In this document: piece by piece, positions 1-11,500 of the stretch
Layout: each line of letters opens with the position of its first letter
How positions within the stretch are numbered: position 1 is the stretch's first letter
NCBI GenBank assembly: GCA_005281725.1
Contig: SSBO01000001.1
Coordinates: 1,348,399-1,412,398, forward strand
Direction of reading: 5' to 3'
From: Wuchereria bancrofti
Lineage: Eukaryota > Nematoda > Chromadorea > Rhabditida > Onchocercidae
Length of the DNA: 64,000 nucleotides
Translations under genes and position numbers: made by a program
The notes under the pieces: generated by a model
The model's input: only the letters and a program-made list of their open reading frames with translations
Database searches by the model: none
What the model was told of the DNA's origin: nothing

Positions 1-410
1 TAAGTTGCGATTTAAAAGTGCAGCTTTTGAAGCTTGCTGTGAATGAAGGTGTACCTGTGTGTGTGTCTCTGTCTGTCTGTCTGTTCCTTAACATACTGAA
101 GATGCACATACGCACACATACACACGAACACGATAATACACATACAATACTAATAGTGTTTGGGTGTGTGTGTATGTGTGTGTGTGTGTGCATATGTGTG
201 TGCTCTTGGTTGCATGTGAGCGTGGTATGTGTGTATGTACGTATGTGTGTGTCTGTATGGGTATGTAAGTATGCCACTATCTCAGGAGGAAAGCAACAGA
301 AAAAGGAGCGCAACAACGATAACGACCAAGCGGCCAACCAATCGACCGATAGACCTACCGACAGACCGACCGATCGACTGATCCAAATGAAATCAATGGA
401 GACTTGATTA
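1..410. repeat. TG/CA-rich simple-sequence block
   Basis: Interrupted TG dinucleotide runs, with TGTC and TATG variants, lie at about 50-85 and 160-260. A CA-rich part lies at 105-150. Short GACC/GACCGAC iterations follow at 340-380. The forward reading frame through this stretch encodes low-complexity Cys/Val and Thr-Asp-Arg-Pro runs, so I treat it as microsatellite and not coding. Confidence 0.75.
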
Positions 411-3400
411 AGGAGGATGGTGTAGATGGATGGATGGATGGGTGCTGCTGATCGGTACGGGAATATCACTTTGATCAGTGGTGACGATAGGTTACCTCTC
501 CTTCTATTCTTTGTACCGGATAATGGAACGGTTCCTTGCAGTGCTGTCATTTATTCCGGTATATTTTTCCTACAAACATTTCAGTCTTTATAATCAATTG
601 ATTATATCCTGACCGGTGGATGATAGATCAAATGAAGCGCCTCATGGACTACTTTTATCAACTCCTTATCTCACCACCCGATTATCCAGTTGGCACGTTT
701 ACCTGTTAATCAAATTCAATGAGAGGAGGACATTTTAGTTTGTGCAGATTATTAGTAGTGGAACTGTTCCCAACGTCTCTTATGATAATAATAATATATA
801 TCCAATCCTCTTATGATAATAATATATGTAATGATTGGTTACGTAATTTTGGACTGCTCTGACGTAGTAATGAGTAACTGTTACATTATTTGTTATTTTA
901 CTTTCTAATGATGTCGGTTGAATTTGAGTCAACATAATATACTTCCACTCTTTTCTTCCAGTTTTTTATTTTAGAATGAAGTGGAAAATTGCCTGCCATT
1001 GCAAGCCAAGCAAACAGAAGGTCCATTCCTGATTCCGGGAACCAATAAATCTTGATACGAAACCATTGTAATTGTAAAATGGGTTAAGATTCACCCATGT
1101 TAAGGTGATTTTATAATTATGCATCAACCTTTGAACTAAAACATTCTGTCGAATGTGGTTAATTTTACTGTTAAATTGGAAGATTACTGTCCGAACAGTT
1201 CAAACTGATGGGTAAACACTAAAGATTATCACAATTTCGAATTCAAGAGTACAACTCTGGAACTTCCAGCTTCCGTTTTTCTGCCAATTAAATTACCTGT
1301 ATGCCTATTCGGTATACTGTAAACTGTTTCTCTAGCCATTATCGTTTTGATTGGAATCGACAAAACATTGATCTGAATTCCTTTAGAGAAAGTGGAAATG
1401 ACCGTTATTGATCGAATATTTCGAGACTGATAAAGTTAATGCGTTTTAGTGTTGATAAACAGAGTTGAGATGAGCAAGCAGCTAAATATTGATTGTTATG
1501 TTGTTGTGTTTTTTTATAATAATTTCAGCAAATCTTATAAAATTCTATGAAAATGGATTAAAGGTTAGTAACGAGCATATATGATTTGATTTGTAGCAAC
1601 TTAACTACTATAAATAATATGATCGTTTAATTTCACTTGGATTTTTTTGTGATTTTTTTTTTTCTGCACATACGTCCACATATTTTCGAATTTTATTTGA
1701 ATTTAGAGATTATGTGAGACGAATCATGTTTATGATGCTTGTTTTTTATCATTTTGCGAAAATTCTATCATATCTGATAGATGCAAACTTGCAGCCTTTT
1801 CACGAAAAATGCATAACAGGCGGTGCATATATCTTGAATCATCGAACCAGTTCTCGATGAGCATCGACTAGTTGTAATGGACTGTGTAAAGTTAGCTGTA
1901 AAAAATTGCCTGTCCTGAACTCCTTAACCATTTGCACATGACTCCACTTACTTATCTGTCGTATTTTACTCGCTGAGATTTTTAGTCAAAAGTGGAACTA
2001 CTACTTAATGTCTAATACCGCTCTCAATAATTTCTTTACATTCTACAGTCCTGTAATTTAAAAAGCAAAATCTGGCAATCTATCTGCAGAATTGCAGAGG
2101 AGCTCATATATTTTAGATATTGTACGCTTTTTGGATGTTATGGAAAAGTTCGAAATTTTGGAGAAATCGATATCTTATAATTATGGTAGTGTCATTTAAC
2201 CAATTTTTCTAAAGATTTCCTAAAATTAAATCATTATTTCGAATCAGAATGCCTTACTGCCTACTTGTCTAATAATATTGGAAGGAGTTTGCAATTCACG
2301 TAATAATTAAATCACTAAGAATATGTCTTATCACCGCAGCAGAGTGATAATCGGTTTTATCTTGTCCGCAAAGTAGCTGAGTTTGTAAAACTGGTTTACC
2401 TAATATGTGTTGTTTCTTTATTGAGATACTTTACAATTTTAATTTTAGAATTCGAAATACGCTTCGGAAGAGTTGCTTGTGGTGCTTAACTGTATCATAT
2501 AAGTTGCGTTTGATTCAGGAGTGAAGTTTAAGAGTTTTGCATTACTAATCAATGTATAAGCTTAAAATTCTTTCTGTTTCACCTAAATCCTTCGATTATT
2601 TTGATTTGAGTAACTTTTAGAATTTGAAATTAGGGAAGTCGGAAAAATAGTCTTAATGTTTCTGGATTTTTTATCCAGATTTCATTTGTCTTTCGAATTT
2701 TCCTATCCAGAAATCTCATGTCCTTTGTGTTGTACATCCAGGTTTCGGTTTAATGTTTTGAATTTCAGATCGCTACATCTGTATTACTAGCATTTCTGGT
2801 TTTTCGGCTTTATAATACTTTTGAACTTCAGATCGTTACAGTTGTATTACTAGTATTTCTGGTTTTTCGGTTTTATAATATTTTTGAATTTCAGATCACT
2901 ATAGTTATAGTACTAGTATTTCTGATTGCCGCATATTCACCCTGTGAACATCTTTATTGATAATGGGACTAAATACCATACAGTACGTATATTGCATCTC
3001 ATATTGGATATTCTTGCCATTAATACGAGAAAATCGATTATTTCATCAATTATCTGCTGTATAACTGTATCGAACAACCGATTTGAATTCTTTGTTATTA
3101 TGGATTTGTTTTGGCAAATTTTCCTTTTTGACAGTATTCGGAAGCTATGGATTTATATTCTCCGAATATTTAAATCTTTCATAGGAATGACGAGTAAGTT
3201 TTTTTCTTAACTATAAACAGAACTGATGATACTGTCTTGGTGAATGAAGTTACCGACCTTGGTCTGGTAAAGAAAAACTAATGAATATGAAGTTTACTTT
3301 TTTGGTCAAGTCGAATCTTCGCTTTGTGGTGTTACAATTTGTCTTTGCAAAATGAAAGTACAGTTCTCTTCTTTTTTCATTTTAGCTTATCATTTGATCA

Positions 3401-4265
3401 AGATTTAAGGAATATATAGTCTCCCAGTAATATTGCATAACTGTAAGTCCTGAAATTTCAGTATTCAAACCTAATCGGTAAAAAAAATTGTCTGTTATCC
3501 CAGAGTTATTGCGAAACATTTTTTCAAGATTGTAGCAGTTGTTGCTAAGTTTCCGGTTTGATATGCATAGTAGAAATATGTAGATTTGATGCACTTGCAG
3601 TGAGATTAGATTAATTGTAGTAAGCTAAATTTTGTGCAGTTCGTTTTCACTACATTTGTTTCTTTTTCTCTAATTTCATTCCAAGAATAATACTATAATC
3701 TAGATTTAGATGGGAAAGTTGCTTACATTTGTAACCTAGAAAGGATTATTCCCACTGTCTAAATTGGAAGTTATTTTATTTCGACGCGTTTTAAGAAATC
3801 TATGTTAATTGCTCAAAATGACGTCTATGACTTTCTTTAGTTATGAAACTCAAGAAGTTATTTTTTCCAATATTTTGCAACTCCAACATATCTTAATCCT
3901 TAGTTTTTATAAACTGGCAGTGCTCTAATTCTTTTGTAATCTAAGAAAGCTTTATATTTTCATCGAGAACTCTTAATTTTTACTGAACTTGAATATGTTA
4001 CAATAGAGTCATAAATATGAGCGGATTTTGTTTTTACAGTAAAAATTAAAAATGGAATTATACGGTCCCTAGAAATAGAATAGATTCTTTGTCAACTTGC
4101 AGTAGGACTCTTTCTAATCATTAATGTCCTTCCCAGAGACTTAATGTCCCACTTTTATGTTCTCCTTTCTGCATGATAGAGTTGCTCCTTTCAATATATT
4201 ATAAACTATTTCGTTGATAATTCAAGGAGAAAATTTCTGCAATTATACGGTCCCCTGCTAAGCAT
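411..4265. other. Intergenic DNA, no gene recognised
   Basis: AT-rich sequence of about 3.9 kb. The open frames are short, have no recognisable protein similarity and do not chain into spliced exons. The only structured element I see is the 63-bp tandem repeat at about 2745-2930. The 95-codon frame at 2926-3210 begins inside the end of that repeat and is Ile/Phe-rich. I do not call it a gene. Confidence 0.6.
2745..2930. repeat. 63-bp tandem repeat, about 3 copies
   Basis: Three consecutive diverged units can be aligned from the phrase GAA(T/C)TTCAGATC at 2760, 2823 and 2886, giving a period of 63 bp. Each unit continues with a TATTACTAG(C/T)ATTTCTG core and a TTTTTCGG(C/T)TTTATAAT tail. The third copy decays at about 2930. 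A partial tail-like match (TTTCGGTTTAATGTTTTG) precedes the first copy. Confidence 0.8.
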
Positions 4266-5517
4266 CCCTAATGACAGGTGTGTGTGTGTATGCACGTGGA
4301 TGACTCATAGCTGCTCTCCGTCGTCATCATATCATTTGCTGTGCGTGCAGTGGAGGCGGTTGGGAGGGTGTGTGTGTGTGTGTGTGTCGGTAGTTGCCTG
4401 TTGGCGGGCGAGCCAAGCGGGAGGTTCATGGCGCGCCCTTCCCGAGACTGGCTGTGAGGATACGAGGGACGGTCCCCCACTCTCAGCGATGGAAATTTTG
4501 CTGAGATGATGTTTCGTGCTGTGAGTCGCACCAATCTGTCATCTCTTCTCTCCTCACCCCGTACATTGTCCCACAGACCGTATGACGCGCTGCTCTCTCC
4601 TCCGACTCCATTGTCTTTCCTCGCGATGTTTGTTGTGTTGCCTACCTACGCATCCTTTGTCTGTCGTCCCTCTCGCTATTTATTAAAGTCTAGTCGCAAT
4701 CGATCGATTGGGTGCGCCCCGCCTTTCTTCAATGCATAGAAGGTACACTTCCTCCATGTCTGTGTGTGCACATTCGATGGATTGCGTCTCTCCGGGAGGG
4801 GCGCTCCCTTCCCCGGACATTGCCGCCAGCAGCAGTTATAGACAACACTCTCCGCGGTTATACTTTTGGCATACTCACATATACACACACACACACATAT
4901 ATACATACACAGACACACACACATACACGTATGCTGCAGCACATTGCAGCGGGAGACGGACGATATCGTCAAATATTGAGCGTTTTGGTTGTCGTAGTAG
5001 TCGTATTTCTGCCGTCGAATTTGTTCTGAGAGAGAGAAGGAGGAAGTAAAATGGAAAGTTTGGAGAAGCCCTACTTCCCCGCCATATCGCGGAGGATGCT
5101 TTATTTATGACGTGTGTAGGCATATTTGGCGTTTCATGGGACCCGGTTGATGTTACGCTATTTTCTAAATTCATGCCGTTGTATTGTTATATTGCCGAAA
5201 GGTCCGAGAGTGATGTTGTTCGTCTGATTTCAGTTCGTTATAATAATAGGTTGAACGGTGCCTGAAGGTGTAGTAGTAGCAGCAGCTGCTGCTGTTGCTA
5301 CCCACCCGATACACGGTTGCGAGCCGCCAAGGAAGTTTATCTAAATTTATTGCATAAGCAAGCAGCAGCAACTGTATTTAACGGCGGTACTGGTCGCGTT
5401 ATATTCCGCTACCACTACTATTATTACTACGAAAAGCACCATTAGTAGCCTATTTGGATTTGGCTTAAACAGGATAGAAGGAAAGGAGCGGTAGCAATAA
5501 TACATAACATCGCAATA
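4266..5517 (+). promoter_or_regulatory. GC-richer upstream region of Enhancer of polycomb, with TG and CA repeats
   Basis: This stretch is clearly richer in G, C and CpG than its flanks. It holds a TG run at about 4362-4386, a CA/TA run at about 4878-4930 and a 16-bp perfect AGC/GCT palindrome at 5278-5293. It directly precedes the EPC start codon at 5518, so it probably carries the promoter and 5' UTR (inference). No TATA box or defined factor site stands out. Several overlapping open frames on both strands are by-products of the high GC and the dinucleotide repeats. Confidence 0.45.
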
Positions 5518-8500
5518 ATGGCAACAACGAGTAAGCTGTCATTTCGGGCAAGAAATTTGGATGCGACGAAATCAATGCCCGTATATTGCGCTGATGAATT
5601 ACCCGACCTGGCTGAATGTACACCGATCAATCGGGCAGTGGCACAAATGCCAACGGGTATGGAAAAAGATGAAGAAAATGTAGGTGCCCTCTTCCTCTCC
5701 CACATCAAACACTTCCATGCTACTTTTATTGCTTCAAAGAGTTGTCTGATTTTCTCTCCATCTTATACTATTTTCTAGTGCGCTTGTTAGCTTAGCGATT
5801 GCCCTATAGATAATCCAACATCTCTTCCTTTTCCCTGTGCTCAGTAACGGCGATTAATTGCTCTCTTACAACAGTTAAATTTCAAAAATTTTGCAACAAC
5901 CAATAATCTCGCCTGTTTTTTTGTTTCCTTCTTCCATGACATCTAACGGTTTCGTAGATTCTGTAGAATAATGGATTTTGAAATTCTCTGTCACCAACTG
6001 TTAGAATTGTTGTAGTTACTTGACATACTACGAAATTATTTATTGGGTTTTGAAGATTTATCATTATCATAAAAATGATTTATGACACTTCTATCTTCTT
6101 TTCTTGAACAGGAATGTAAGTCATCTGGTTGGTCTTCGCGGCGGATGGATTAAAGAAACATTTAACATAATAGCTCTTTAGAGGGACCCACATCTTAAAG
6201 TCAGTTGCATTTGATAGGTTGAGTAACTCATACAATATTGTTGAGTTAATTTTAGGATTTACTGGAAACTTCTAGGGTTTTTATGGATTTTATGAAGACA
6301 AATTGTTTACGGATTTTATTATATAACACGAAGCATCAATAAGGCTGGCGGGTGTGGATAAGTGAAATAGTTTGGAAATTTTGTAGTGAGCTTTTTGAGG
6401 GTGTTCAGTCGTGCCTAGCGTGAAATATTCTTGTCGTGTAATATTTGACATCATTGGTTATCGCATGAAGCGGATTTTCCTGGATTTACTTTACACCACT
6501 ATTGAAGGATTACTGCATACAACATTAATCAGAATATAGCAGTAAGGAAATTTGAAGTTTTACTTTTTCCTCCTAAAAGCTTTCATCTACTCCAAATTGT
6601 AATGTTAGCAGAATCATCGCTTTCGTCTTTTTTTACCACTGGAATCCTATTGTCATGCAATATAGATAGATGGTATTTTCAACATGTTTAAAGTCTGAAG
6701 GGTAGCTTTTTTCGAACGAATGATATATTACGTTGTTGTTATACTGTTTTAACTTGAGAGACAGCTTCATTAATCTTCAATTCATTTTTTATTAGATAGA
6801 AGGACTTTTAACTTTTGCATGTTAATCCCTGAACAATTTTAACAAATGACGTCTTGGAGCAAAATTCTTGTATTTGAAAATTCTTTTGTGGAAGGCGTTT
6901 CACACTGTAAAATTAATCATTCTTAAACTGTTTGCATATTGTTCCATACTATGACAGATGTCAGAAGGCTCTAGTTTCCCCGATTTTGGGTCATTTTTAA
7001 TACCACTTTAATGTCACCTGTTCTTACCGGCACCATTTTTTGTTGGGTAATGATGATGTAATGTGAATTGCAATCTGGTAGGCATAGGAGATTTCTCCTT
7101 GCATTGCGGTAGAAGTGTACTTCACATCAGAATTGCGGCTGTTTTGATGTGAAATACACCTTTGTCGCAATACAATGAAAAATCCCTCATAATTAGATTT
7201 GCAATCAGATTACTGTTAAACATTCTTTAAAAATGTGATAGTTCTACGCTGCAGTTTGCTTCCTTATATTCATCAGGCCTTTTAATTTCATTTTGTGGTT
7301 TTGAGACACTTTTTTTCTTTGATTTCTCAAAATTAGATTGATTGGTTTTTCTATTTAGCTCTAGTTTTAATCCTCGGTTTTCGTCTAAGCTGGTAAAAAT
7401 ATCTTCAACCATATATTATCGGTAAATCTGTACCAATAGTAGAGAGTGTAATAATATGGTTTATAGGTTGCTATTTTGCAGGGAGGGAAAGCCAGCAATA
7501 TTAACAGTGAATAACTTTTGTTGCAGTACATCTGTTCCTGATCTCTCCTTTTCCTTACCCATCTGTTTGCTTACTGGACCACCCAGATTGCCTTTATGCA
7601 TAAGTGTATCGTAGTGTGTAGAACTTAAGAGTAGATGAAATTATGAGAGATCAAAGAGGAGAGAGTGGACGAGGTATGATGTAGGGGGACAAGGGACGCA
7701 TAGATATGTCGGTCACAGAAATGGTTGTGTTTAGAGGTCAGCGATCACCTGATGCTGATGGTAATCAGAAGTGCTGTAATAATGCAAGGACGATTGTAAA
7801 AGCCTGATAACAACAGCAACAATTATAGCATTAAAGGATAAAATATTTCGAAATATTGAAGTATTTTGTGCTGTTGAAGGAATTGTCGTCTGTGTATTAC
7901 ATTCAGTAATGAATTTATTGAAGTAAGGTAGAATGAAGCTTGTGAATCAGCAGCTGAGATTTAATGCGGTGATACTTTCAAAATATCGTCGAATATAAGT
8001 CTGTCGAGAGGAAGACTTTATCAAAAATAATTAACTGCCAAAATAGTTTTGATATAACAACTAGAAATGCAATTGTAGGCACCGTTCATGATGATAAAAT
8101 ATTTTATTCCCTAATATTTCTAATGTTTTTCACTTTACATAAACTTTTTTATGCAACTGGAGTAGAAGTTATTTCATTTTTGAACACTGAATTTAAATTG
8201 TCTCTAACAGTTTAGAAAGATGGTGGTAGTGATGACTCGCGCCTTGTTAAGTATAATCATGTTTTCCGGTAGACTTCCTTTTTACTAACTAGCATGTATT
8301 TTCTTTTTGACCTGTATAAGGGTTTTTTTGACTTGACATGTATAAGGGTTCTGGAAAGTATGGTTTTGCTGTTCGACATGTGGGACTGCAGTGGAGATTG
8401 AGCTGAATTTGTTTTTTGCTCATTAATGTCGCAACATGATGTGCTGTTTATTTGAAACTTCGTTGCATTTTTTTCCCTTTTCTATGTAGTACTTAGTTTA

Positions 8501-11500
8501 CCATGACCAATTTTACTCCTTGGCCTTGACACTTATTAGTTCCAACAATTATTTTTGAACTTCTTACTCGTTTCATCTTTAGGCAAGCATAATGTTTTGT
8601 TGCTTTTACTGTTTATCAGCGAATCTTGTCTGAGAAAAAGAGTGGGTGCTTTATTTTTTTGCTGCAGTCATGTTTAGGATGAAACGCATTTCTGAAGTGT
8701 AAATTTCGATATATCTTAAGGGTTGTTTTATGCTTCGTTTGTTCAGAGTAGTTAAGAGTTTCGTTCGCTCGAGATCCCGGAAATTTCTGCAGTTATTTTT
8801 TGTTTTCAAGTTTTATTACTTATATTTTTTCCTGTCAGATTAGATTCTGAATTTTGACGTTGTAAATTCTAGGAGTCTCATTTGCAAGAGGCGATCCTTG
8901 CGCAGCAGGCCAGTACATCGGGTATTGCTGTAGAAAATCATGTCATACCAACACCAAAAGTTTTTACTGTCGATTGCGGATACTATGATGCACTATATCC
9001 GGTACAACCAGCACCATCTATCAATCAGCTCATCAAAGTACAAGGTACAAATGTTTCGGCACTACCATTTTTCCTTCTCTTTAATTTTTTTGTGTACTTT
9101 TGCCCGTTTCCTAAGTTGCGAAATTTCAATTTCAAGACTTTTCAAATTTTTGATGCATGAACTGTGTCTTTGCTTTGCATTGGTACATTCCGTGCTCAGT
9201 GTTTGCGTAATGAAAGTATAAATAATAAGCAAGTACAAAAGAACCCATTTTTTTTACTATGCGCTTTAATTTCTGTCTGGGAAAAGCTTAGGAGGAAGAT
9301 GGGTTCAAATTCTGTTTGGTAACGAATTTATGATCAGCTGATAAAAACTGGAAACATTTCGTTCTCTGAAGAAAAAGAAATGAAAAGGTTTTAGCATTTC
9401 CTCTGCCTTAGAGGAGTTTCTTAATGAGACGGGAGAAAAGGTTTTACTGAGAATTAGCGAATCCTAGTCTTTTCCACTTTTCAAGTAAATTTGATTCACG
9501 TTTTTAAATCTCCTTTTTGACCCTCGCTTCTTTATAAATTCAATTTTACATGCATCGAATTTTGTCTGAAGGCATCTGGACAGCACCATATTGGTATTGT
9601 ATTTATGTTGTTTTCATCTCCACTTAAAATATTTTATTCTAAATAAACTCAGTATTTCTTTCATCTCGTATTTCCCAAGGTTCTTTTTGGTCTGAAATGA
9701 GAAGTGATTTTAAGGAGGAAGGTAGATTCTCAGTTAGTCATGACGTAGTTTTTTCGTAACAGTTTCGTGTCCTTTTGAATAATATCAATACCAAAGTCAC
9801 GTATGAGCCCGAACCGACTAACGGTAGAACGTATAGTTGGTGAATTTCATACATTAGATGTAATGTTTGTACAGTTATTATGTTTAGTAAAATTTTGCTG
9901 AATTATGTTACTTGTATAGTGAAAATGGTGGACAAATTCTCGTGGTTCCTTGATTATTAATGAACTCCAATCATAAATATTCCTTAAAATCTGGCATCTC
10001 TTATCAGATCGATCGTTAACCTCCCTTGTTAATTTCAGCTTGATTGAATTTTTTGAAGATTAAAGGCTGAGATTTTTTATTGTAACCTTTCATACAGTTT
10101 TTACTGATTCCTAAGAGGGAATGTAGTACGATGGACATTTTTGAATCTCTCCCTCATGAGTGAAAAGTGCATGATTTAGGCCTACTTGTATTAAGAAAAT
10201 GAGCTGTATTGTTTCGGTGGGATTCTTGCTTGAAGAAGCCTGGTCGAGGATTTCTAAGTAGATTATGAATTGGCACCGGAAATAGCCCTTTAAAACTTTT
10301 AGAATCATGTATTACTACTGGAGTTAAGGATTGATTTGAGAAGTGTAGACTAGGTGGTGGATGTGAAGTATAGCTGAAGAAGCATCAGTTCGGTACATAT
10401 TATGCTTTTACCTTCATTTGCTGGCAGTGACGTTAGTTTGGTGTTTGTTGTAGAGGTTATTAATGAGTCATAATTTTAATGGAAAATGATTAGTGAGCAA
10501 AAATAAATTTTGTGATGGTGAAAAACTTTATGTTGAAAAAATTCCTTTTCCATCTCACTCAGGTCAGGATCCAATCATATGAAACAAGGTACAACATTAA
10601 TTTTTTCCAAGGTGTCGCATATGTTGTGGAAGGAGAATGTTTCATAACTCGTCGATAAGTAAGAATTAAATTTTCCAAGTGCGGGTTTTTTGTGGGTTCC
10701 CTACTTGCTGCATATAAGAAATTCATTCGTGATTGTATTATTTACGCAGAGCTTGTGCTTATCTCCTGATGTAGGTAATTGGTTATCGCCTGACATAATT
10801 GTTGATGTTTTATTCTATCTTTTGATGTGGTCAGACCTTCATTTATCCAGATCCGAAAGTATTGTCATCATTTTCAGAAAGGGAACATCAAATTAAGTTA
10901 AACATGTTATCTACCTACAAATTTTGCTTCCCAAATCTTTCCTTTTGGAAGGATCCACTGTTTTGTTTGTACAACTAACCGGTACTGTTTACAGCTTCAT
11001 TGTCGCTTGGAAACGAAGAACCTGGTTATGATATCGATAGCGAGGATGAAACATGGTTGGCTGAACGTGGGGGACTTACTGCAGAGAGTGATTTCGAAAA
11101 GATGATGGAATTGCTGGAAGGCGCCAGCAGCGGTTTGCAAATATGTCAGCCTAACGAAGCGCGGTCATTGCTCAAGGATTTCGAAACAGATCTCGTTGAT
11201 GATGTTTATGATTACTGGTTACAAAAACGCAAGGCTAGTTTTTCCTTCAAATTTTGAAATAATCAAAGCTATAGATCGGAAAGCAAAATTTTGTGGTTCT
11301 GCTTGTTGCATCTGTGTTAATACAGTGCTCGAAATCAACACATAACTTTTTGAGAAGTTGGAATATATTCTAGGATGCAGCAGCATCGCATAAGATTGCC
11401 TCATTGATACCACGGGTAAAAACAGATGCGCGCCGAGACGCTTCGGGTTCGGATATTGCTTATGTTGCTTTTCGGCGGCGTTTAGAAAGAATGCAGACTA

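Noticed and set aside
18..407. 129-codon forward open frame
   Set aside because: Built from TG/CA microsatellite; Cys/Val and repeated Thr-Asp-Arg-Pro composition with no exon partners.
2926..3210. 94-codon forward frame
   Set aside because: Starts in the decaying third unit of the minisatellite; Ile/Phe-rich, no similarity, no spliced partners.
4268..5174. Several overlapping 75-113 codon frames on both strands
   Set aside because: They come from the GC-rich, TG/CA-repeat upstream region, overlap each other in several frames and resemble no protein family.
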